Shown one piece after another: positions 43,978 to 52,447 of a stretch of 64,000 nt of DNA (its first letter is position 1; each line of letters starts with the position of its first letter). Both the position numbers and the translations under genes were made by a program. Origin of the DNA: a bacterium (lineage in GTDB: Bacteria > Zhuqueibacterota > QNDG01 > JAGLOF01); the NCBI GenBank assembly GCA_016934955.1, contig JAFGRY010000032.1, forward strand, positions 19,311 through 83,310. Reading direction: 5' to 3'. Below the pieces are notes generated by a model that did not search any database, had not been told where the DNA came from, and worked only from the letters and a program-made list of their open reading frames with translations.

Positions 43978-46044
43978 ATGGATAGACGCACATTTGTCAA
44001 GCAGACAGGTGCGGGAGCTGCGGCGGCCACACTGCCGTTTCTCTTCAGCCGCTGCAACGGTTCCGGCGACCGTCCCAATATCATTTACATCATGAGTGAT
44101 GACCACGCCTTCCAGGCCATCTCCGCCTACGGAAGCGGCCTGAACGTCACGCCCAACATAGACCGGCTGGCGAAGGAAGGGGTTCGGTTTACCAGCAGCT
44201 TCTGCACCAACTCCATCTGCGCCCCCAGCAGGGCGGTGCTGCTGACCGGAAAATACAGCCATAAAAACGGGGTGATCGATAACCGGGAGGTCTTTGACGG
44301 ATCGCAGCAGACGTTTCCGAAGCTGCTGCGCCGGGCCGGATACGCAACCGCGATGATCGGCAAGTGGCACCTGAAAAGCGATCCGACCGGGTTCGATTAC
44401 TGGAACATCCTGCCGGGGCAGGGGCACTACTACAATCCCGATTTTATCGAGATGGGTGAGCGCAAACGGGTGGAAGGGTACGTAACCGATCTGATCACCG
44501 ATTTCGGCCTGAACTGGCTGAAAACCCGTCCGGCCGAACAGCCATTCTGTCTGCTGCTTCATCACAAAGCGCCTCACCGCAGCTGGATGCCGGCGCCTGA
44601 CAAGCTGCAGCTGTATCAGAACAGACGGTTCCCCCTTCCCGAAACATTCTATGACGACTACCGCACCCGCAGCGCCGCCGCCTCTGATCAGGAAATGCGG
44701 GTCGCGGACCATTTGCACCTCGTTGCGGACCTGAAACTGAAACCGCCCGATGATGCCGACGAGCGGGCAAAACAGCAGTGGGAAACCCTGGTGTCCAGGA
44801 TGAACCCGGAAGAGCGGCGTCTGTTCGAAGAGGCGTATGAAAAAGAGAACCGGGCCTTTCACCGCAGAAAACCGGCCGGAAAAGCGCTCGCCGAGTGGAA
44901 ATATCAGCGGTATATCAAGGATTATCTCCGCTGCATCTCCTCGGTCGATGACAGCATCGGGCGGGTGCTCGATTATCTCGATGCATCGGGACTGGCCGAC
45001 AATACCATTGTTGTCTACACCGCCGATCAGGGCTTCTACCTGGGAGAGCACGGCTGGTTCGATAAACGCTTCATGTATGAAGAGTCTCTGCGCATGCCGC
45101 TCATTATCCGGTATCCGGGGGAAGCCGCTCCCGCGGTGAACGAGAACGACATGGTGCTGAATCTCGATTTTGCCCCCACTTTTCTGGATTACGCCGGGGT
45201 CCGGATCCCCGGCGATATGCAGGGCCGAAGCATGCGGCGGGTGCTGCAGGGGAACACGCCCCGAGACTGGCGCCGTTCCCATTACTATCACTATTTAGAA
45301 TATCCGGCGGTGCACATGGTGAAACGGCATTACGGCGTTCGCACCCACCGCTATACGCTGATCCATTTCTACTATGATATCGATGCCTGGGAACTGTACG
45401 ATCTGGAAAAAGATCCCCGTCAGCTTCACAACATCTATGACACCGCTTCGCCTGAACTGGTGCAGTCATTGAAGGCCGAACTCGAGACCCTTCGGAAACG
45501 GTACGGCGATACCGATGAGTTCCGGTTTCTCCCCCAGGATCCGGTGGCGGTTGACCACCTGGCCAACGGCAGTGCGGTCACGCTGAAGTACCCGCCGGCC
45601 GCCCGGTACAGCGGCGGAGGGCCGGGGGCCCTCACCGACGGCCTGAAAGCCCCGGATACCCTGCGGCAGCCCGCGGATTACGCGCTGTTCCAGGGGTTCG
45701 AGAGCAGCGATCTGGACGCGGTGATCGATCTCGGCGGGGAGAAGCGGGTGACACGGGTCGCAGCGGGATTCATTCAAAACTACCAGGACTGGATTTTCCT
45801 CCCCCTTTCCGTACGCCTTTCCGTTTCCCGGGACGGCAGGACATGGGAGCGGGCGGGAGAAGCCGGCAATCCTGTTTCAGCGGATAAACGGGAATTGCTG
45901 AAGCGGCAGTTCAGGTTCGGACGGATCGATCGCGACGTCCGCTATCTGCGCATAGAGGCGGTGAACAGGGGTGTCTGTCCCGTAAATCATCCGGGCGAGG
46001 GACAGAAAGCATGGCTGTTCGCTGATGAAATCGAAGTGAGATAA
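43978..46044 (+). CDS. Type I sulfatase with Tat-like signal and C-terminal discoidin-like domain
   Basis: A 688-aa sulfatase. The signal MDRRTFVKQTGAG has a twin-arginine motif. The catalytic core has DDHAFQAISAYG (metal site), the formylglycine motif CAPSR (Cys81, followed by AVLLTGK), GKWHLK, and DQGFYLGEHGWFDKRFMYEES. A C-terminal beta-sandwich (about 530-688) looks like an F5/8-type carbohydrate-binding module. It must be matured by a formylglycine-generating enzyme or anSME, which is not in the window. It lies between galM and the TIM-barrel gene, suggesting a sulfated glycan substrate. Confidence 0.9.
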   Translation: MDRRTFVKQTGAGAAAATLPFLFSRCNGSGDRPNIIYIMSDDHAFQAISAYGSGLNVTPNIDRLAKEGVRFTSSFCTNSICAPSRAVLLTGKYSHKNGVIDNREVFDGSQQTFPKLLRRAGYATAMIGKWHLKSDPTGFDYWNILPGQGHYYNPDFIEMGERKRVEGYVTDLITDFGLNWLKTRPAEQPFCLLLHHKAPHRSWMPAPDKLQLYQNRRFPLPETFYDDYRTRSAAASDQEMRVADHLHLVADLKLKPPDDADERAKQQWETLVSRMNPEERRLFEEAYEKENRAFHRRKPAGKALAEWKYQRYIKDYLRCISSVDDSIGRVLDYLDASGLADNTIVVYTADQGFYLGEHGWFDKRFMYEESLRMPLIIRYPGEAAPAVNENDMVLNLDFAPTFLDYAGVRIPGDMQGRSMRRVLQGNTPRDWRRSHYYHYLEYPAVHMVKRHYGVRTHRYTLIHFYYDIDAWELYDLEKDPRQLHNIYDTASPELVQSLKAELETLRKRYGDTDEFRFLPQDPVAVDHLANGSAVTLKYPPAARYSGGGPGALTDGLKAPDTLRQPADYALFQGFESSDLDAVIDLGGEKRVTRVAAGFIQNYQDWIFLPLSVRLSVSRDGRTWERAGEAGNPVSADKRELLKRQFRFGRIDRDVRYLRIEAVNRGVCPVNHPGEGQKAWLFADEIEVR

Positions 46045-46064
46045 ATGAAAAGACAGGTGGAATA

Positions 46065-48443
46065 ATGTATTATCGTTTGCTGATTGCAGCCCTCACGGTC
46101 GCCGCCGGATTACAGACGGCACCGGTGAGCGCCCAGGCTGTCCTCGACACGAAATCGTTTCGCATATCGGTGTCCGACAAGGGAAGGGTGACCAGTCTGT
46201 TCGACCGGGTTCACGACCATGAATATCTGGCTGAAGGGCAGCCGGCGCCGCTGCTGCAGATCGGTTCGGCGGGCGTGCTGCTGCCCCCGGATAAAATGGT
46301 CATGCATGAAGACGGCACCATGGTGCTCCATTTCCCCTGGCGCATTCAGGTCACCGTCCTGGTAAGAAAACGGCCCGGCCACGTTGCCTTTACGCTTGCT
46401 TCCGTCAACAAACCGGACGTCGTGGAAAAGGTGATCTGGGGACCGTATCCCACCTCGATCGGCAGGACGGTGGGAGAGTTCGTGGGTGTGGTGCGCGACG
46501 GCGTATTCGCCATCGGCATACAATCGCTCAACCCCAAAACCGTGGGCGGGTATCCGATCAATCAGGAGGGGGCTGTTTTCAGCCGCGGCATCACCGCCGA
46601 AAAGAAAGATTTCGGCAGCGTGCTGCAGGCCTTTTCGCTCAATCGTTCAAAACCCAGGAAGATCATGGTGCTGGCGCTGGGGGAGGGAAGTTTTCCCAAC
46701 ATGCCTGTACCGCCCATCGAGGGAGAAACGGTCGTCGGATCGAGCATCGCGCTGTTCGGTGTTCCGGAAGACCAGGCCCTGCTTACCATCGGCGACATAG
46801 AGATCGCAGAAGGGCTGCCCCATCCGGAGATCAACGGTGAGTGGATCAAGACCTCCCCTGAGACCGGGCGCAGTTATCTGATCGCATCATTCACGGAAAC
46901 CACCATCGACACGCTCCTGGATTGTGCCGGGCGGGCGGGGCTGATGAGCCTGTATCACGGCCACCCGTTCAGCACCTGGGGACATTTCGATCTGATCCCC
47001 GAGCAGTTCCCCAACGGCTATGCGGGAATGAAACGCTGTGTGGAAAAGGCGGAGGCGCGGGGCATGCGGCTGGGCGCCCACGTGCTCTCCAATTTTATCA
47101 CCACTAACGATCCGTTCGTGACGCCGGTGCCCGATCCGCGGCTGGCCCTCACCGGATCGGGAATTCTCGAGGATGATATCGACGCATCCGATACGGTCAT
47201 TCCCGTGAGCACCGACGAATATTTCAATAACACCAGGGCAAACTGGCTGCACAGCGTGAGGATCGGCAGTGAAATCGTCAGGTACCGGACGGTCACGGAA
47301 GAGCCTCCCTATCGGCTGCTTGACTGTCTGCGCGGCTCCTTCGGCACGGAAGCGGCGTCTCATAAAAAGGGAGAAACGGTGGGCAAACTTCTTGACCATG
47401 CCTACAAGGTGTTTTTCCCCAACTGGGAGATGCAGAAAGATCTGGGCGGGAATCTGGCCCGTTTTTTCAACGAGACCGGTGTCTCCCAGATGGATTTCGA
47501 CGGACACGAAGGCTGCTATGCCACCGGCCAGGGCGATTACGCCATGAGCCTGTTTGCCAGGGAATTCTATGACAATGTGGACCATGTGGTCGTCAACGGA
47601 TCCAGCCGGTCCAACCATTACTACTGGCACATCAACCACTACCTGAACTGGGGCGAGCCCTGGTACGGGGGATTTCGCGAGAGCATGCAGACCTACCGGA
47701 TCAATAACCAGGATCTGCTCAGCCGCAACTTCATGCCCAATATGCTCGGCTGGTACCTGCTGACCCCCACCACGAGCCTGGCGGAGATGGAGTGGATGCT
47801 GGCCCGGGCGGCGGGGTACAGCGCCGGCTTCGCCATGGCGACCGGCATCGAAGCGGTGCGGCGGAATGCCGACCTCGGCCGCCTGCTGGATGCAATCAGG
47901 GAATGGGAGCGCGCACGTCGTGCCGGCGCCTTTTCCGCCGGGCAGCGGGAGCGGCTGCAGGATGCAAAAAATGAGTTTCATCTGGAAGCTGCCGGCGACG
48001 GTGTCTGGAACCTGCACCAGTACCATATACAGGAGTACACCTATCGGCACCAGGTCCGTCAGCCTGGAGAACCCGAAGGAGACACCTGGGTGTTCGACAA
48101 TCCCCACGGGAAGCAATCCTTCTGCTTTACCATCATGGCCGAGGGGGAGACGGGGGCGCTGATGACGCCGCAGTTTGAAATCGACAACTATGTCACCCTA
48201 TCGCTGCCGGTGAGACTGGCGGCCGGGGAGTCACTGGTATCCGAGGGAAAGAATACCATCAGAGTCTATGATGTCAAGGGGCGCCAGCGCGATCTGATCG
48301 TACTCGCGCAGCCGCTTCCGGATATCACCACCGGAGAACACCGGATACTCTACACCTGCGGCTTTGAAGCGGGTGATCCACCGTCGGTGATTGTACAGAT
48401 CAAGGCGCTCGGGCCGGCTGAACGGGTATCCGCGGGGCAGTGA
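46065..48443 (+). CDS. Secreted predicted TIM-barrel hydrolase, unknown family
   Basis: A 792-aa exported protein (signal peptide about 1-24) whose family I cannot name. An N-terminal beta-sandwich (about 28-270) with KGRVTSLFDR resembles the lead-in domains of clan GH-D/GH-K type glycosidases. A barrel-like middle follows, with LYHGHPFSTWGHFDL, EARGMRLGAHVLSNF, a strand ending SQMDFDGHEG (about 475-484, acidic cluster at a plausible nucleophile position) and VVNGSSRSNHYYWHINHY. A C-terminal beta domain closes it. Placement between a sulfatase and a transglutaminase-like lipoprotein, 20 nt after the sulfatase, supports glycan cleavage, but that is inference. Confidence 0.6.
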   Translation: MYYRLLIAALTVAAGLQTAPVSAQAVLDTKSFRISVSDKGRVTSLFDRVHDHEYLAEGQPAPLLQIGSAGVLLPPDKMVMHEDGTMVLHFPWRIQVTVLVRKRPGHVAFTLASVNKPDVVEKVIWGPYPTSIGRTVGEFVGVVRDGVFAIGIQSLNPKTVGGYPINQEGAVFSRGITAEKKDFGSVLQAFSLNRSKPRKIMVLALGEGSFPNMPVPPIEGETVVGSSIALFGVPEDQALLTIGDIEIAEGLPHPEINGEWIKTSPETGRSYLIASFTETTIDTLLDCAGRAGLMSLYHGHPFSTWGHFDLIPEQFPNGYAGMKRCVEKAEARGMRLGAHVLSNFITTNDPFVTPVPDPRLALTGSGILEDDIDASDTVIPVSTDEYFNNTRANWLHSVRIGSEIVRYRTVTEEPPYRLLDCLRGSFGTEAASHKKGETVGKLLDHAYKVFFPNWEMQKDLGGNLARFFNETGVSQMDFDGHEGCYATGQGDYAMSLFAREFYDNVDHVVVNGSSRSNHYYWHINHYLNWGEPWYGGFRESMQTYRINNQDLLSRNFMPNMLGWYLLTPTTSLAEMEWMLARAAGYSAGFAMATGIEAVRRNADLGRLLDAIREWERARRAGAFSAGQRERLQDAKNEFHLEAAGDGVWNLHQYHIQEYTYRHQVRQPGEPEGDTWVFDNPHGKQSFCFTIMAEGETGALMTPQFEIDNYVTLSLPVRLAAGESLVSEGKNTIRVYDVKGRQRDLIVLAQPLPDITTGEHRILYTCGFEAGDPPSVIVQIKALGPAERVSAGQ

Positions 48444-48487
48444 ACCCCGATCGTGAACGAACAGAACCGTAACAGGAGTGACCGCTG

Positions 48488-49696
48488 ATGAAAAGAGAGG
48501 TGTGCCGGCTGCTGTATCTGCTGGTTCCGATGCTGCTGATGTCCTCCTGCAGCCGCACGGACAATGTGCTCTATCGGCTGACGGGCAATGCCATACACCG
48601 GGTGCCTGGCGTGTACCGCGAACAGATCAGACATGCTCTGGAGAGGGCGGGAGAAAACAGGGAAACCCTGGAAACGGTGCTCACATCGGTTGCACCCGAA
48701 CAGGTGACCGGAGCGGCTTTTCTCATCGCTCATATGCCCGAACACGACCTTCGGCAGCTGAGCAGTGAATTCATCCTGGACAATATACGCTGCGCCTACA
48801 CGGCCGTCGACGAGTCCCGCTGGACCGGCACCATGCCGGAAGAGGTGTTTCTCAATAATGTGCTTCCCTACGCGAGTATTCACGAACGCAGGGACAACTG
48901 GCGCCGGGATTTTCATGAATGGTTCTTCCCGCTGGTACGGGACTGCGCAACGCCGGGGGAGGCGGCGGTGCTGCTGAACAGCCGCATCTGGGAGATGGTG
49001 AACGTCCATTATTCAACCAAACGTCCCAAGGCGGATCAGAGTCCCTGCGAGTCCATGGAAGCGGGACTGGCTTCGTGCACCGGGCTGGCAATCCTGCTTG
49101 TCGATGCCTGCCGGGCCGCGGGCATTCCCGCCCGTTTTGCCGGCATACCGCTCTGGGTCGATGAATCGGGCAACCATTCCTGGGTCGAGGTGTGGCACGA
49201 CGGCCGCTGGCACTGCCTGGGAGCGGGCGAGCCGGGTCCTCTCGACGAAACCTGGTTCATGGAAAAAGCGGGCCGCACCGATCCCGCCGATCCCCGGCAC
49301 TGGATCTACGCGGTATCGTGGGAAAAAACCGACCTGGAATACCCCGTGCTCTGGGATACCACCGTGCACTATGTGTCCGCTGTCAACGTGACCGATTCCT
49401 ACGTGCAGGTTCAGAATGATGATGACCGGGTCAATGTCGCGTTCCGGCTTTATGAACGGAAGGGCGGCCCGAGGGTCGGGGCGGAAACGGTCATTTCTTC
49501 CGACGGCACCGTTATCGGAGGCGGACGCACGCGGAATGAACGGCATGACCTGAATGACATGCTCAATTTCGACCTGGTGCCGGAGAAGACCTATGACCTG
49601 ACATGTGTTGTCGATGGGATCGAATACCGGTATGTGTATATCACGACGAGGGCGAAATTTCAGGTGGAGGATATATATCTGGAGGATTTAAAGTAA
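48488..49696 (+). CDS. Transglutaminase-like domain lipoprotein
   Basis: A 402-aa lipoprotein (lipobox MSSC). After an all-alpha N-terminal part, a transglutaminase/papain-like core shows Cys197 (ASCTGLAILLVDACRAAGIPAR) and His230 (GNHSWVEVWHDGRWHCL). The expected third residue position reads GAGE rather than a clear Asp. A C-terminal beta-sandwich (about 300-400) follows. Proteins of this type recur in glycan-utilisation loci, where their role, peptidase or amidase, is not established. It belongs to the same co-directional run as the sulfatase. Confidence 0.8.
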   Translation: MKREVCRLLYLLVPMLLMSSCSRTDNVLYRLTGNAIHRVPGVYREQIRHALERAGENRETLETVLTSVAPEQVTGAAFLIAHMPEHDLRQLSSEFILDNIRCAYTAVDESRWTGTMPEEVFLNNVLPYASIHERRDNWRRDFHEWFFPLVRDCATPGEAAVLLNSRIWEMVNVHYSTKRPKADQSPCESMEAGLASCTGLAILLVDACRAAGIPARFAGIPLWVDESGNHSWVEVWHDGRWHCLGAGEPGPLDETWFMEKAGRTDPADPRHWIYAVSWEKTDLEYPVLWDTTVHYVSAVNVTDSYVQVQNDDDRVNVAFRLYERKGGPRVGAETVISSDGTVIGGGRTRNERHDLNDMLNFDLVPEKTYDLTCVVDGIEYRYVYITTRAKFQVEDIYLEDLK

Positions 49697-49723
49697 AAAG
49701 AAAACGGATAAAGGAATGCAGAG

Positions 49724-49742
49724 ACGTGATGCCTCGCGTCTC
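49724..49742. repeat. Imperfect palindrome upstream of the NupG-type gene
   Basis: GAGACG and CGTCTC arms around a short loop resemble the palindrome at 16804-16837, with the same GAGRCGC-type core. It sits in the 108-bp gap between the transglutaminase and transporter genes, and may be another copy of a dispersed element or a weak terminator. Confidence 0.35.
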
Positions 49743-49804
49743 AGGAGACAGAACCGGACATTGTCGGTCATAGAACGAACATTCATTAATAAAAGGAGAG
49801 AGAG

Positions 49805-51013
49805 ATGAAGGGGAAAGTGTTTTCACAGCTCAGCATTATGATGTTTCTCGAATTTTTCATCTGGGGAGCCTGGTACGTGACCGTGGCGAACTACATGGGC
49901 GAAATCGGCATGAAGGACTATGTCTACTGGGCCTTCACCGTGGGCCCGATCGCGGCGATCGTCTCTCCGTTCTTTCTGGGTATGGTGGCGGACCGCTTCT
50001 TCGCGACCCAGAAGGTTCTGGGAGTGATGCACCTGATCGGGGGCGTGGCCATGTTCTGCGCGCCGTTCCTGTCCTTCTCACCGGTACTCTTTATCATCGG
50101 CCTGCTCATTCACATGCTGGCCTATCAGCCGACCATCGGCCTGGCCAACACGCTGGCATTCAGGAATATCAGTAACCAGGAAAAAGAGTTTCCGGTCATC
50201 CGGGTTTTCGGCACCATCGGCTGGATCGTAGCCGGCATCTTCGTGAGCGGTATCCTCGGCGCGGACAAAACCGATATCCCGCTGCGGGTCGCCGGTGTCG
50301 CCGGTGTTCTGCTCGGCCTCTTCAGCTTTACTCTGCCCGACACGCCGCCGCCCGCGGCCGGTCAGAAGGCGACATTCAGGGAGATCGCCGGTATCGACGC
50401 GCTCAAGCGGCTGAGCGGGAAAAACTTCAACGTTTTTATCTTCAGCTCGCTCCTGATCTGCATTCCCCTGGCGGCGTACTACTCCTACGCCCAGATGTTC
50501 GTGGGTGACGCCGGCTTCCCGAAACCGGGTTTCAGCCTCTCTTTCGGCCAGATGTCCGAAGCGGTGTTCATTCTGCTGCTGCCGTTTTTCTTCAGCAGGC
50601 TGGGCGTGAAAAAGACCCTGCTGATCGGCATGGGCGCCTGGGTCGCCCGCTATGTGCTGTTCAGCCTGGGCGCTTCCGACGCCGTAGCCTGGATGATCTA
50701 CGGGGGCATCATCCTGCACGGCATCTGCTATGATTTCTTCTTCGTCACCGGTCAGATCTATGTCGACAAGAAGGCGCCCGCCGATATACGCGGTCAGGCG
50801 CAGGGATTCCTGGTACTGGTCACCTACGGTGTGGGCATGCTCATCGGTGCCCAGGTGTCGGGCTGGATCTTCAACGCCCGGGTCACCGAGACCGGCGCGG
50901 CCGCACTGCCCCAGTGGCAGGGATTCTGGTGGCTGCCCGCGGTGTTCGCGGCGGTGATCATGGTCATCTTCTGGGTTTTCTTCAGCGGCAAAGAGGGGAA
51001 AAGGAAAAACTAG
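49805..51013 (+). CDS. NupG/LacY-type MFS transporter (nucleoside:H+ symporter family)
   Basis: A 402-aa, 12-helix inner-membrane transporter. The N-terminus LSIMMFLEFFIWGAWYVTV with GPIAAIVSPFFLGMVADRFF is typical of the nucleoside:H+ symporter branch. Many Bacteroidota homologues sit in sugar-catabolic loci and probably carry sugars rather than nucleosides. A strong AGGAGAGAG lies before the ATG. Here it would import the product released by the upstream hydrolases for the oxidoreductase downstream. Confidence 0.85.
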   Translation: MKGKVFSQLSIMMFLEFFIWGAWYVTVANYMGEIGMKDYVYWAFTVGPIAAIVSPFFLGMVADRFFATQKVLGVMHLIGGVAMFCAPFLSFSPVLFIIGLLIHMLAYQPTIGLANTLAFRNISNQEKEFPVIRVFGTIGWIVAGIFVSGILGADKTDIPLRVAGVAGVLLGLFSFTLPDTPPPAAGQKATFREIAGIDALKRLSGKNFNVFIFSSLLICIPLAAYYSYAQMFVGDAGFPKPGFSLSFGQMSEAVFILLLPFFFSRLGVKKTLLIGMGAWVARYVLFSLGASDAVAWMIYGGIILHGICYDFFFVTGQIYVDKKAPADIRGQAQGFLVLVTYGVGMLIGAQVSGWIFNARVTETGAAALPQWQGFWWLPAVFAAVIMVIFWVFFSGKEGKRKN

Positions 51014-51069
51014 GTGCATTTCGGGTCCGGACGGGAGCGCCCGGACCCGGCCACAGCAGGGAGGAATCC

Positions 51070-52320
51070 ATGTCCAAACAACGGCTGGGCGTCGGCATTG
51101 TCGGCGCCGGCTTCGTTGCCCGGTTTCATATCCGGGCCTGGCAGGGTGTACGGAACGGTGATATTCTCGGCATCGTCAGCAAGGATACAAAAGAGTCGGA
51201 AGAAGCGGTGCAGCTCGCACGGCAGCTGGGGGTCGGAAGCGCCAGGGTGTTCGAGACGATAACCGACATGGCCGCCGATCCCGCCATCGACGCGATCTGG
51301 ATCTGCGCACCCAATTTTGTCCGGATCGAGGTGATGGAAGAAATCGTTCAGGCGGTGACGTCCGGTAAAGCGCAGCTGATAGGTGTCGCCTGTGAGAAAC
51401 CGCTGGGACGGAACGTGAAAGAGGCCCGCCGCATGCTGGAACTGGCGCGGGAAGCGGATCTGCTGGATGGATATCTTGAGAACCAGGTATTCATGCCGGC
51501 GGTGACCCGGGGCCGGGACATTGTCTGGGCCCGGGGCGCGCGGGTGACAGGACGTCCCTATCTGGCCCGGGCCGCGGAAGAACACGCCGGGCCCCACATG
51601 CCCTGGTTCTGGGAAGGTGAACTGCAGGGCGGCGGCGTGCTCAATGACATGATGTGCCATTCGGTGGAAGCGGCGCGCTATATGCTGACCAAACCGGGAG
51701 CCGCCCGGGAGAGTCTGATGCCGGTTTCGGTAAACGCCTACACAAACTGCCTCAAGTGGCAGCGGCCGGAATACGCACAGGTGCTTTTCGAGAACAGCGC
51801 CGGGAAAACCGATTACGTTAACCGTCCGGCTGAGGATTTCGCCCGTTCCCTGATCGAATACGAAGACAAGGAAGGCCACCGGCTGGTGGTGGAGACGACA
51901 ACATCCTGGTGTTACGTGGGGGCCGGCCTGCGGCTCTCCATGGAACTGCTGGGTCCGGAGTATTCTCTGAACATCGATACCCTGGACGCAAATCTCAAGA
52001 CCTTTTTCAGCCGCAAGGTGGCCGGGGCAGAGGGCGAGGATCTGGTGGAAAAACAGAACGCCGAGGCGGGTCTGATGCCCATCGTCAATGACGAGGCGGC
52101 CGAGTACGGCTACACCGCGGAAAACCGGCACATGGTGGAGTCCTTTCTCGCGGGCACACGTCCGCTGGAGAATTTCTCCGACGGCCTGAATGTGACCGAA
52201 CTGCTCATGGCCGCATACAAGAGCGCGGAGGAAGGACGGACCATTCCCTTCCCGTTTGACGGGATTGAAGATTTCATGCCGGCGGTTGCCCGGGGGAAGT
52301 GGAATCCCGCAAAAAAATAA
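51070..52320 (+). CDS. Gfo/Idh/MocA family oxidoreductase
   Basis: A 416-aa NAD(P)-dependent sugar oxidoreductase. The Rossmann loop is GIVGAGFVARFH (about 9-20), the family lysine lies in CEKPLGRN, and the catalytic Asp/His pair is in NDMMCHSVEAARY. There is no signal peptide, so it is cytoplasmic. The ATG at 51070 follows GGGAGGAA; the longer upstream frame overlaps the transporter and is rejected. With the isomerase-DUF1080 protein next to it, oxidation of a glycoside at C3 is the most likely role. Confidence 0.92.
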   Translation: MSKQRLGVGIVGAGFVARFHIRAWQGVRNGDILGIVSKDTKESEEAVQLARQLGVGSARVFETITDMAADPAIDAIWICAPNFVRIEVMEEIVQAVTSGKAQLIGVACEKPLGRNVKEARRMLELAREADLLDGYLENQVFMPAVTRGRDIVWARGARVTGRPYLARAAEEHAGPHMPWFWEGELQGGGVLNDMMCHSVEAARYMLTKPGAARESLMPVSVNAYTNCLKWQRPEYAQVLFENSAGKTDYVNRPAEDFARSLIEYEDKEGHRLVVETTTSWCYVGAGLRLSMELLGPEYSLNIDTLDANLKTFFSRKVAGAEGEDLVEKQNAEAGLMPIVNDEAAEYGYTAENRHMVESFLAGTRPLENFSDGLNVTELLMAAYKSAEEGRTIPFPFDGIEDFMPAVARGKWNPAKK

Positions 52321-52393
52321 CGGAGACAGCAGACAAATCCCGGCCCCTCCATCCCGGGAAATGCCAACGGAAGACGCGAAAGAGACGAAAAAA

Positions 52394-52421
52394 AAAGAGC
52401 TCTAAAGCTCTACAGCTCTTT
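52394..52421. terminator. Stem-loop between the oxidoreductase and fusion genes
   Basis: AAAGAGCT and AGCTCTTT form an 8-bp stem with a 12-nt loop; AGCTCT also occurs a third time in the loop. An A-run precedes it, so it would be a better terminator on the minus strand. On the plus strand it may mark a processing site inside the operon. Confidence 0.3.
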
Positions 52422-52447
52422 CATGTATCAAACTAAAAGGAGATACA

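Noticed and set aside
43906..45291. Open frame of 461 codons on the minus strand
   Set aside because: Antisense to the sulfatase gene; no recognisable domain and compositionally biased.
49805..51013. Transporter considered as a true nucleoside importer
   Set aside because: Family similarity alone cannot define the substrate, and the neighbouring genes are for sugars, so only the family is stated.
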